Shown: one piece after another, positions 11,201 to 22,330 of the stretch
Numbering within the stretch: the stretch's first letter is position 1
How the letters are laid out: every line of letters begins with the position of its first letter
From: Eucommia ulmoides
Lineage: Eukaryota; Streptophyta; Magnoliopsida; Garryales; Eucommiaceae
Reading direction: 5' to 3'
Length of the DNA: 64,000 nt
NCBI GenBank assembly: GCA_016647705.1
Contig: CM028336.1
Span: 16,876,880-16,940,879, forward strand
Position numbers and translations under genes: made by a program
Notes under the pieces: generated by a model
What the model was told of the DNA's origin: nothing
The model's database searches: none
Seen by the model: only the letters and a program-made list of their open reading frames with translations

Positions 11201-13950
11201 ATCCTCAATTTGTTTTCTCTCTGTTTTGCTATTACTGTTATTGATTCCTTATGCTGAACCCTAACTATAACAAGTTGAGCTTTATTATTTCCAGTCGTAT
11301 TATCCTTTAGATAGATTTTCATGCTCAATGTAGATATATTTTAAAAGCCTGACCACATTTTTCGATTTTGCTCTTTACTCAATATCTCCCCCTGAAGATA
11401 AGAATGAGCAACTTGTTTGGGAAAGAAAATTTGAGATTCTAGAAAAGTAACATCCATGATGATATAGAGACATCTGGTAGTACGATCATAACATCAATAG
11501 CCCTTCTTATGCATACCCCAAGAAGATGCAAAGAACATCATGTGGGTCAAGTTTTCTTCGTTGATTTTTGTGGAGGTGAACATAAGCGACGCATACAAAC
11601 ACTCATGGAAAAAAGCATTAAAACAGATGACAATGGGGCCTGATGGGCAAGTACTTGGAGTGGATTTTTAAAGGACAAGACTCGGGACGGAATTTTATTC
11701 AACAAGTGCACGGCGATAACAATCGCATCTCTCCAATGACATTGGGACGCATGAGTTGCAATTAAAAGTACTCAAGTCGTTTTAAGAATATGTTTGTTCT
11801 TTGCTCCGCAACACCATTCTATTGTGATGTTTGAGAAGAAGTAATCTCATGATGGAGACCATGTGCCTAGAAGTATTCTTAAAACTCATTGGGGACATAT
11901 TGCCCACCACTATCGAACCGAAGAATATGAAGTTTAGCAGGGAATTGCGCATTTATCATACTATGAAATGATTGAAAAATTCCAAACGCATTGTGTTATT
12001 TTACCAAATACAACCAAATCATATGTGTAGAATCGTTTTCACAAACCATCTAATAAGATGGTTTAATACTTGAATTTTAATACCCAATAAGATTGAAGAA
12101 ATGTGAGACTCCATTTATTTTAATACTTGAATGCATAGAAATGGGAGCAATGCCCCATACATTAAAATGCATTAAAATAAATAGAGTCTCACATTTCTTC
12201 AATCTCATTGGGTAAGATACACGATGACTCTTGGCCTCAATACAAGTTTCATACATAAAATCTGACTCATGCGAATGTGAAAATAAATATGGAAATAAGT
12301 GCTTCAAATAGCCAAATGATGGATGTCCCAGTTGGTAGTGCCACAACCAAATCTTTCATTTTTTGACACTAGTTTGATGCACATTATTTTTTCTTCCAAG
12401 ACATGTAATCATACATGTAATACAACCCACCCTTTAGTACCACAACCAATAATCTCCTTGGTGAAAATATCCTAAAATGAATAGAAACTTGGATAAATCA
12501 GTGTACAACAATTCAGTTCTTTGATAGCTTTGCCTATATATAACAATTTACGTGAAATAGATTGCACTAATAAAGTATTTTGTAATAAAAAAGGGAGTGA
12601 AAGAGAAATTGTTCCAACTCCCATAACTGGTTAGTTACTCTATTGGCATTAACAATGAACGTTCGTTTTAGTTGGGTGGGCTTGAAAATATCTTGTGGGT
12701 CATATGTCATCTGGTCGGGTTCCCTTAAATTAACAATCCAACCATAATTATTCTCTTAGTTAAAGCAAAATAGAGCACAACCATTGTTACCTGAATTTAT
12801 AAGAGTTGTAGGTTCATTTGTAAAAATGAGAGGATCCTAATGTAGTATAAGGGACAATTAAGGTTTGGTGCTCGACCAAGCTTCTCATTTGCACTTGTAT
12901 CACGTTTTTCTTTACTTTGAGTTTGTGCTACCACTTTGGATCTCCATGCATCTTGAAACATGTCTCTCAAGTATATTTCACATTCCTATAATATGTGCAA
13001 CCTCCACCTTCTGCATGTGATTTCAATTTTGTTGTTATGTTTGGCTTCTCACCAGACAATTTGAAACATGTCTCTTGGGTATATTTCATATTCCCATAAT
13101 GTGTGCAACCTCCACCTTCTACATGTGATTTCAATTTTGTTGTTATGTTTGGCTTCTAACCAGACAATGTATAAAGTAAAGGTTGTTGTTGTGATTTATG
13201 TCTTCCGTTTGATAGCATAACAACACCAAATGTTGTATCCTCTCATGTCATCATCACCATATAAGCCTATTCTACTGTACAAAATGGATTTATTTGAAGC
13301 CCATCTCCTTGGATTTTGTTAAGAAGACCATCTAGCTCATCTAGGAAAGTATACACTCTATCCTCCTACAAACTAGATTTATAATTTTGAATAGCACCTT
13401 TAGATTCCATCATATTTGTGTAACAAAAATTGATTTCTCTCCATATACCTTAAAGGTTGTTGTAGTTTGTTTTGATAGATCCCCCTCCTTGGTGAATCTT
13501 ATCACTTATCTCTTTAGATCATAAACTTTTGAGGTGTTGGTGCCATCAAAATAAGTTGCAACGATATTACCCCATACCATTTTCGCCGTTCAAAATATGA
13601 TGAAGTTACTGATTAGACTTGGTTCGTAGAACTAATCGATCATCTCTTCACCATTTCATTTTCAATTCTCCAATTTTTGAATTAAGAATCTATCACTTGG
13701 GGATGCAAAACATCCCCATTTATTATCCCAATCATTCTTTGCCTTAGGTATACATCTTTACAACTTGGGACCATAGTATATAGTTGGTGCCATCCAACTT
13801 GATGTCAATCTATGCAATAGTCTCATGACTAGGTGGTTTAATCTAAGTTTTAGTCTAGTTTAACGCTTGTGTCATTCTAGATGTTACATCTACAAGGATT
13901 GAATTCTCTTCTTGGGGTTGCTCTATCGAAGTCGTAGGATTTTCCATTGT
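11201..13950 (-). mobile_element. Copia block: gag, protease and integrase
   Basis: Read leftward: gag start near 13950 with the KLDGxNYxLWSQ-like motif (about 13800); zinc-knuckle region (13168-12953, duplicated); protease region with the DxMTxDPxxF-type motif (about 12700); the GAG-pre-integrase box LWHxxLGHPS (12346-12300); integrase core with the NGVAEQR-type motif (about 11820); and the start of the spacer. It belongs to the 630-14273 copia and is broken at many points. Confidence 0.75.
12953..13168 (-). repeat. Two tandem 108-bp copies over the copia zinc-knuckle region
   Basis: 12953-13060 and 13061-13168 are near-identical direct repeats, each starting TTGAAACATGTCTCT. The 108-bp period equals 36 codons, so the duplication keeps frame. 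It covers the Cys/His-rich part of gag on the minus strand. Confidence 0.85.
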
Positions 13951-14042
13951 TCCCGATCTCTCTGATCTTATTCCTAATCTCTCTGATCTTTCTTTTTTCC
14001 TTTTTCTATTTCCTCATAAATTTTATAGGTCATAGAATCTTT

Positions 14043-14273
14043 GCTTTGGTACCATATTGAGAATTCATAATTTCCTTCATAATAATTTACATACTACAGG
14101 AGTCTGTTTATATAATTTGTATACGAATATTTTCCAGGAAGAAATTAACAACTCTACACTACTCTAGGCTAGGATCTTGAATGATCCATAATTAGTGGAA
14201 AGGAGGAAATATATTAGGTAATTCAAAGATCCTTTGGTAATTAGGTGATCTCTATAATTATTCCACACAATCT
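14043..14273 (-). repeat. 5' LTR and primer-binding site of the 630-14273 copia
   Basis: The minus strand shows TATGGTACCAAAGC (14043-14057), like the Met-tRNA primer site TGGTATCAGAGC. It follows an LTR end GAATTCTCA at 14058. A TATA box (TATATAAACAGAC on the minus strand, about 14107-14120) supports the promoter orientation. The far LTR end at about 14273 (TGTGTGGAAT on the minus strand) is a guess. Confidence 0.55.
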
Positions 14274-15929
14274 TCTTTTTATAACAAACGCTTGTTAAAT
14301 GTAATCCCTATAGTCAATCTTGTAATCTTATGGCTTGTGTCTGTAAAACTTTTCAATCTCAAGTATTAATAAAAATGTATTTTTATTATTATTCTTTAAT
14401 TATATCAATATCGTTGTACACCATGGATATTAAGTTGAAGTGTCTTAACTATTTAACTTGATACTCTAAATTGTTCGTAGTCAGTATTGAATTGTTGAAA
14501 ATGGTCTTTAACAGTCTAGGCTAGATTGTTCCATTGTTTAATCTTTGAGACTGGTGAGTCTCAAACAATTAACATGAGATACTAGAATAATCGCAAGGGG
14601 ACTTACTAGTGTAGTAAGGGACCGAGCATGATCAACCTTAAGTTTGCTCAATATCAAAATAGGATACATGATGTGTGATTGTATTTGTGATCTTCTTACT
14701 TGAGCAGTTGTATATTATATGTGTGGGTTACTATACTTCTGAAGAGATCGAATATTAAAATTAAAAGATGTCGCAACAGAATATAAAGATTTTTTTTTTT
14801 TACAATTTATTATCCAATTCCTTAAGTTGGATCTAATCGTATTAACATTAAAATAAAGATATAGGCAAATATTAAAACTTTTAATATAATTGCTACCTCT
14901 TTCGGTGTTTCTACCTCAAAACTAGTAGTTCCCAAGGCATGATTTGAGAACAATACAACTATATGAGGCTTGATTCTCTTAAAAGTGATACAAATGTCTC
15001 ACCATTAAAAATATCCATAGAGAGAACATCAGAAAGAAGAGTGTTCTTGGAATTTCTAAAATCAGACTAACCCTAAGACTTTAAGATAACTTTAATTTGA
15101 ATCTTAGTGGTAGTAAGATTCAAATTAGTGGGGCAAAATGAAAAACATAATCCTACAGATACAGAAGACTGAGAGAGAGCAAGGGGGTGGGCGGCCAAAT
15201 TCTTTATGGCCGAAATTCATGAAGTGGGGCATCCATATTATGGCCTTCCACTTTATAAATGCAGTTCATGGTTCAAAACCGGGATCCTTTTTTTCTTAAT
15301 TGCACTTTGGGCCCATAACTTCTAAAGTTTAACATTACTATCTATTCATTTTTTAAGGACTCTTCTAACATCAATTCCCTATTGTGTGTGACCTATTAGA
15401 TTCATACCAAAAGCTATATGTTGAAATTAATTAATTTACTAATCAATTAATCAATAAAAATTAGAATAATTCCGATTTTTCCTTTTTGTAAGAAAATATA
15501 TTTATTCCTTTAAAGCATTTTCTATTACTGTAAGTCACGTCAACCCATATATCATACCATGTCCAGTTGACAACAATTTAACCAAAAGTACCCCTCAAGT
15601 ATGATATGTGTTGTCCACGATCTCTTTATCAAAGTACCCAAAATGACCAACATGATATGATTAAGTCAAAAATCCTAGTCCAATAATCTGTACTTCATTG
15701 ATAATATAATTGTTTATGATACCAATCATCACTTTTCTCTAGCCAGAGGCTTGGATGAATTATATTAAACCAAATTACAAGGGTTGAGGACATAATCACA
15801 AAAAATAGTAAGATCCGGGCTGAAGCCTTAGAGTTTTTTATTTTTCTTGTTCATTGTAAAATAAGAATTAAAATAAAACGAAGTCAACAAAAGGAAGTGA
15901 TTAAAGGACACCATCCACCTTTGGAGGAT
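14274..15929. other. Unassigned non-coding region
   Basis: AT-rich with stops in all frames. A TATA-like TTTATAAATGCAG lies near 15252. The style (repeated CAAT/AAG blocks, no frames) resembles retroelement non-coding or LTR sequence, but no partner copy exists in the window and I could not identify it. Confidence 0.35.
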
Positions 15930-16700
15930 CTCTTACCAATTAGCCCCTATGCTCGATGGACGGGGGTTGTGCGATCCCTGTCCTTGGGCTAAACTCATAG
16001 CCTTTACCTCCAAGGAAGAAGCACTTCTCCTTGTATTTAGGAATAGATGAGTTGTGGTTAGCTGAGAAGGATGACCTGGCAGATATGTAGCACCACCTAT
16101 GCCCATCGGGCAGCAACTTCATGAAAAAGAGCGCCCTAAAAGAGTCAGTGGTCAGGTTGATTCCTTCAACCCAAAATAGTATGTAAGCCACGATCGCCAT
16201 CTGGAGACTGTTCGGTGCAAGTTGTGACAGACACAACTCTTGATAGATTGTCCAGACCCACTAGTACAACGGGAATTGGAGACCCGCCCTTAGTTGATCG
16301 AGGTAAACGACGATCTCCCTTGAACATAGTAAGTGTTCCCCATCGATGGGATTAGGTAATGACATACGGGCAGTGCTAGGAATGGTGCATGTGCTCATCA
16401 CCTCCATTAACTCCTTTTCCATTAGAATGGACTGCAACTTTTATAACGCACTGGCGAAGGGCACCATAAAAGAGATCACGTCCTCAGTTTCTCAAGGCAT
16501 TTTAAGAGCCCAAGGAACCAATGGAACCTACTCTGGGACGTATGCCACCTTCACCTCGCACAGTCTTCGATCTACCCCCGAGTCACAAGATGAGCTCGCT
16601 CCTCAACTCATGCCAGATCGTCTGACCAGCCTCTTTAGTGGAGACCTGGCCAAAACTACACCGTTGGTCGAGAGTGTTTAAGCTGGGGATATGGAGAAGA
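15930..16700 (-). mobile_element. Remnant of a gypsy-associated gag-like domain
   Basis: The 98-codon minus-strand frame at 15940-16236 contains SQLAPNSLQM, a Phe/Trp-rich stretch with WYY/WCY-like residues, and KEKCFFLGG. This pattern is typical of the plant putative gypsy-type transposon domain found at the start of gag in Tat-related elements. The region is more GC-rich than its surroundings. Plus-strand frames at 16346-16826 are its shadows. The element is broken. Confidence 0.5.
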
Positions 16701-16829
16701 ACACCCTATTTGGTTCCAAGGTTTAATCACTCTACTGATAAGGAGGTGAAGGATTCCTCTCCGACGGCAAGGACTCCGAGCTTAGACCAAAAAATAAAGA
16801 AGAAGAACATGAATAGGACATATTGATCA

Positions 16830-17745
16830 GTGCACAGTCCATGACATAAAAAAGTTAAAGGAAATAATGAGTATCATTCAACGAAAATCGATTTCACTAA
16901 GCAATCGATCTCTCAAGAAATATGCAAGTGTGAAATGAGGGTCATGAACCCCCTTTATATAAGGGTAAGGAGAAGGAAGGTCAACTGTCGCCATCCAACG
17001 ACTCCTATCACCTTGATCTGCGTGCCTATCAAAAGAGGGAGAAACACGTGTCATCAATCCAATGGCTCACCAAATTGCCTAATGAAGCCTATTTTCCATA
17101 CGAAGGACGGTAGTCGATCTCGAGGACAAGTCCCTAACATATCGTAGCTCACTACTTAGGACTAGGGGCATCTGATGTGGGATATTTCCACCTCCTACCG
17201 ACTTGCTATCAGAGCCCAGCACCTGGCAGGGTAAGGGCACAAAAAAACATGATGGGCTGGTCAAAGTCCACCTCACTTGTTGAATAAACCTCTTGGGATC
17301 TATCATGACGATCTATTGTGGTCACCGAACACTACTCAGAGACCAAGGGATGTCCACCAACCAAAAATCCCATCTGGCGAGCTCCATTCATCGACTAAGG
17401 GTAGGATTCACCAACCTCATCTAAACTACTGTTGACCTATGACCAATGCTAAGTGGTTTTCCACTAAGATAATCGAGTCGATCTCCAACCATTAACCATC
17501 AGATAACAACTTTCCATATCACCGTATAAGGCTCTATCTTTTCCGTTGGTTGGGCTTTATCACCTATTAATTTGTGTCAGCCCATGGGCTCCTTTTGATG
17601 GACCGAAAGTTCTGGCCCAAGGACATAAACCACGCTATGCGTGCCTCCTCATTGGACACACACCGAATTATCATAATTAACCATTCTTTGAGCCTTAACT
17701 TTGAGGAGCTAATCAACATCATCTCTTATAAACAGTAGGCATCAT
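16830..17745. mobile_element. LTR-like fragments next to the gag remnant
   Basis: A symmetric TATA run (CCTTTATATAAGG, about 16952-16964) lies between the gag remnant and a purine tract with GGGGCATC followed by TGATGTGGGATA (about 17163-17186), which looks like a polypurine tract plus LTR start in the plus direction. A second TATA (CTTATAAACAG, about 17725) lies just before the Ogre-type LTR. The orientation is uncertain and more than one element may be involved. Confidence 0.3.
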
Positions 17746-18498
17746 GTAGACATCATATTTTGTCTTGCCCAGTTTTGCATTTAGTTAAAGTATCGGGTCT
17801 AAAGCAAAAATCTGGACAAACTTTAAACCATATTTAAAGAGACGAGTTCAGACCTTAGATTCTCATTTTTATTTTTTACATGATGTTTTAATTAAGAAAA
17901 TACAAGGCAAGAAACACAATTTTGGGCTAAAATTGAACTTTTGAAGAGCTAATTAGGGAGCTAATTGACTAAATTTAAAGTGGATTTTCATCAAATAACA
18001 CTATTGGTATAGTTATTTCGGATTCTACCCCTTAATTTGAAGAAATTTCGCCTATTACATTTACCTTTTATTTTGGCCCCAAAACTGTATTTTTTCGTCA
18101 GTTTTGTCAAATTAACGACCAATTAAACGTTAATGTCATAAATTGAATGTTCCAATCTTAAATTGGATAGTATAATTTCATGTTTAACATTTTAATTTCA
18201 TAAAAAAACACAAAAAATGCCTTTTATCAGTAAAAAGTGCTCATAACACTAATTTCACTTCATGTCCACCACTCGCGAATAAGACGGAGTATTGGGATTC
18301 CAAATTTGAGTATTATTAGCCATCTTAGGAGTCTCCCAAGTCATTACATTGAATGAAAAGACTTAATGAGGTTCAAATTGAAAGTCAACTTCTCAATTCC
18401 TAATTTAGGGGGCTAAAATGTACAATTGCACGGAATAGAGGGTACTTGTCCATCAAAGGACATCTACCGCCCCTGGTGAGTGCGCCAATTTTGTTGCC

Positions 18499-18507
18499 TA
18501 TAAATAC
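18499..18507 (+). promoter_or_regulatory. TATA box of the Ogre left LTR
   Basis: CTATAAATA followed by AC-rich sequence and CACTTGCATTATACTTGTC repeats. The equivalent box is at about 38049-38057 in the right LTR, so the promoter position is conserved. Confidence 0.6.
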
Positions 18508-19139
18508 AAGGCCAAGTCTACCCATTTCACTTCGTCCTTCACTTACTATTGGCTCATACCTTGCATACACTTGCATTATACTTGTCACACTTGCATTATA
18601 CTTGTCAAGACTCTCTTTCTCTCTCTAAAAAAAACCAGTTTTAGTTACGTAGATTCTTAGAAAAAAAATCTCTACAAAAGATATCAATACAAAAAATAAG
18701 GAGAAAAAGAAGGAGAAAACTTCAACCCTTTCCCCAAAAATATTTTTCATTTTTTTTTTTACCATCTAAAGGAGGACATAAACGACCATAACTTAAGATG
18801 TCGTTCCCAAGTGAACACTAAAAATAAGTTTACTATTTTGCATTTATTTATTTTACCGCACTTTACTTTTCTGTCATTTATATTTTCGTTCTACGCCTTT
18901 CTGAGTTTTACATTTTCTGCACTTTATTTTTAGTTATTTATATTTCTATATTTAATTTTCTGTCATTTACATTGCTTGTTTTGTACCTTAAATTTCCAGC
19001 ATTTTCGTGCTTTCTATTTTTTACATATACATATTCACATACACATACACATACACTATATATACTTAAAGCACAATAAAAGAGATAAAAAAAAAAAAGT
19101 TGGCCTAAATTCAAAACTTTAAAGGGAGAATTTTTCATA

Positions 19140-19930
19140 CCCTATTTTTAGGTTTTCCAAATTTGAGAGAAACTTGAAATGGTGGGTTAAGGAAAACTCT
19201 TTCCCCAAGTGGTTTTAGTTAAGGTTCAAATAGTAAAAGTCATTTTTTTTTCTATTTTTTTTTTATTTTGCTTAAAAAATAGGAAACTCTAAGTTTTCTT
19301 TCAAAAAAAAAGAAAAAAGAAAAAAGAAAGAAACTTTTTGAAAAAAAATGTTTTTATTTTTTATTTTGATAGTCTTTCCCACAAAAAAAAAAAAAAAAAA
19401 AATTCTTGAAATATTTCCTTCGTTTAAGAGAGAAAAAAACAAAAAAAAATTATATTTTCCTAAAAATATTTTTCTTCTTAAAGATAAAACCAAAAAATTT
19501 GTTTTTTTTTCTTCATAAGAAAACCAAAAACTCTTCTTTTTTTTTTTTCCTTTTAAAATGCTTCTTCATAAAAACCTAAATATTTCATTTTAAAGTATAT
19601 TTTCTATATAAGAAAACAAACTCTTGTTTTTATAATATTTTTCTTTTACTTAAAAAAAATGTTTATTTCACTTTAAAATTTTGTTTTTTCTTCATAAGAA
19701 ACCAAAGTCTTTGTTTTTTATTTTACTTAAAAATATTTTATTCATAAGAAAAAAATAAAAATATTTAAATTCTTTTTAAATAGGTATTTTCTTCATAAAA
19801 GGAAAACCAACAAAAAATGTTTCATCATTACTCTTTAATTGCTTTCTTAATAAAGGAAACATCATTTTTAAGTAAAAATTTTCTTCTTAAAGGAAAAGTC
19901 TTTTATTTTTAAAGGTATCATTTTTTTTTT
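19140..19930. repeat. Degenerate T-rich tandem array inside the Ogre LTR
   Basis: Repeating units of roughly 50-60 bp with the core CTTCATAAGAAAACCAAA separated by T and A tracts. The right LTR carries fewer units, which accounts for much of the length difference between the two LTRs. Confidence 0.6.
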
Positions 19931-20061
19931 ATTTATACATAAGCTTTGCCATAAATAACCTAATCTAAAATCAAAACCACACCCCCTAGGGGATCAAGTT
20001 TGTCGATTCTCCTATAATCACTAGGCGGTTTAAAAAGGAGAACATTTTTTTTTTTTCATTT

Positions 20062-20092
<31 letters not shown>

Positions 20093-20620
20093 CATTTCTC
20101 TGTTTTTTAGCTTTACTTCACTTACATAAAATGAAAAAGGAAAAGGAAAAAAATCATGTTAACCAACGAAACCAATATCACTTGGACTTAATTTAATTTG
20201 AAATGTTTAGGCATTAGGTATTATTTTCGAACTGGTGTCTTGGGGTGCCTAACACCTTCCCCGAATATAACCGACCTCCGAACTTAAAAAAAAAAACTCT
20301 GGTTAAGACCTGTATTTTGAGTCAAAGTTGGGCCATTTAAAATGATTTCTTTTCTTACAAAAACACGGTGACCTGGCATACCTTTTAAAACCCAATTCTA
20401 GGTGGCGACTCTATTTTTTAAATAAAATTCGACTGAAATAAAATATTTTCAAAATCGACACCTAGAAAATCCCCTGGACTAGTTTTAAAAGGATTTTAAA
20501 AAATAAAGCTTATCCAAAAGTATTTAAAAAAATATTAGTTTGTTTTCATAAGGAATATAATTAACATAACAACAAAGTATATGATTGAAGTCGTGTTTCT
20601 TCTTTTTTCGGGGTGTGTCA

Positions 20621-20640
20621 GCTGGCGGCTCCATTGGGCG
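20621..20640 (+). promoter_or_regulatory. Primer-binding site of the Tat/Ogre element
   Basis: GCTGGCGGCTCCATTGGGCG follows the LTR directly and resembles TGGCGACTCTGCTGGGGA, the tRNA-Arg-complementary site used by Ogre-like elements. Confidence 0.7.
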
Positions 20641-22330
20641 CTTAATGAAGGTCAAGCCTAGTGGTGTCTAAATAATTTTTAAATTAAATCAAAGTCAATT
20701 TTTTTTTTCATTTCTTTATTTGGTTAAAATAGTACATTTCCCATATCCAAAAAAATATAATAAAAGAAAATAAATTTTTTATTTTAAGCTTACTTTCATT
20801 TACATGCATGCATATGTACTTACTTTCTAATTTAATTTTTTTGGATTTTATTTACTTTTTTCTTTTAAATTTTTGCATTTCATTTGCTTTATGTCATTTC
20901 ATTTATTTACCATTTTTCTGTATCTGTTATTTTTGTTGTAATTATCCCCAAGGCACAAGCACCAAAAAGCATTCATATACATCATCACAACCTTTACTGT
21001 AGAAGCTAAAATTGAATGGTCTGCCTGCTAGTTTTAAGCTTCGAAACCCTATAGGATTAGAAAAGATGAGTCAATAGGATCTACGCCTTGCGGTTCATCC
21101 GCCGGGACTGGTTCGAAACTTGCCTCGCTCGGATCAACAACTAATGATGGATGTTCCCTCGGGATGCCAGAGGTTTAAAGATTTGGGAGCCGAACCTTTC
21201 TAAGATGCGCTAGAAGAAAATCCATGAACCCCATATAGTAAACCTAAGATAGACTGCTGCCAAAACCCTTCTTTTAGAACACTACATAGGAATGAAGAGA
21301 TATGCTCATATATTATAGTGCTTTACTTAGACTAGAACTATACACAAAGAAATCAATAGGACCAATAAAGCCAAGAGTAGACAACCTAAGAATTTCTATA
21401 TCCTTCTATGATCTCGTTCAAGGTCAGGATCCTTTCTAATGGCCACGAACACATCATAAAAGGAACATGGAAAATCTTACATTTTATACACCATAATTTA
21501 TTGGGCTAAGAGATATCATACTGTATAGATTCATGATGTTGTTTAGTTTGAAGTTGATAATGACAAAAGAATTGAAATGAGATTTCTATTTAGCCTAAGA
21601 TGTCTTCGAGTCTGTAATTCAAAATACTCCTCGTTTGTAAGGAAGTAATGTCGAAATTCGACATGGTTGTAATTTATAAAAGCTTAGGATAAATAGAAAT
21701 ATCATATCTTCCCAAGTTATGATCAAAACTCAAATGCATTTTGTGAAATAATGATACTAATATCATTTTTGCCCACATTAGGAAAATTGTTTTCTCGTAG
21801 AAAGACTCTCGTCTCCCGTTCTTTGATCCATACTCATGCTCAAACTTGACAATTTGTCTCAATTGAGGACATCGAGGAATGATCGCAAGGGCCCACCAAA
21901 ATAACAAATGTGAAAGAAGACATGGTTTCATTAAAAGGAGTTATCGACCATATAACATAATTGCCACATCAATTTCGATAATCGCAGCAAAATTCGATAA
22001 CCTTCGTTCAAACCTGCGAGCAAGTTGAGCCTATAATAGTGCAACAACCCTCCAGTTCTCAAGGACTTAGACTAGTAGTAGGAGAATCGTCGCTTTATGC
22101 GTTAGGACCGCAAGTGACCCCAATAAACCCGAATCCGAGAATCATGTCCGTGAAGCCATCAACCTCGAGCTCTACTGTACTGGAAGTATCTGAGCATATT
22201 GAAAAAGAAGTTAAAGAGCAATATGATAAGACGTCATTACTAACTGAGAAACTATAACAAATGGAAAAAGAGTTAAAATAGGTGAAGAAAGGAAAATCAG
22301 TAATCAACCCCAGATACATAGGGTTGTCGT
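20641..22330 (+). mobile_element. Leader and start of gag of the Tat/Ogre element
   Basis: A long, mostly non-coding leader. From about 22039 a short Ser/Pro-rich frame precedes Glu/Lys-rich sequence that could form a coiled coil, then the conserved PxVKFPxKF motif that opens the Tat gag domain (about 22340). No separate gene is recognised. Confidence 0.55.

Larger units (their letters stand above)
630..14273 (-). mobile_element. Ty1/copia element, old, hosting three nested insertions
   Basis: Reading leftward from 14273: LTR, Met-type primer-binding site, gag with a zinc-knuckle region, protease, GAG-pre-integrase and integrase to 11201; a short integrase-RT spacer at 8409-8536; reverse transcriptase at 6984-6054; and the downstream part of RT at 751-630. 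The three gaps are filled exactly by other elements (752-6053, 6985-8408, 8537-11200). The copia reading resumes after each of them in the same orientation and at the expected place in the polyprotein, which is why these blocks are treated as one element. No second LTR was recognised. The element is broken, with many breaks, and is older than all three guests. Confidence 0.7.
17746..20620 (+). repeat. Left LTR of the Tat/Ogre element
   Basis: Starts TGTAGACATC and ends GGGTGTGTCA immediately before the primer-binding site. A TATA box (CTATAAATA, about 18499) has its counterpart in the right LTR. From 19140 to 19930 the LTR is a degenerate tandem array of T-rich units built on CTTCATAAGAAAACCAAAA. 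Confidence 0.85.

Noticed and set aside
16346-16826. Plus-strand frames of 111 and 62 codons
   Set aside because: They lie opposite a better supported gag-like remnant on the minus strand and show no protein similarity of their own.
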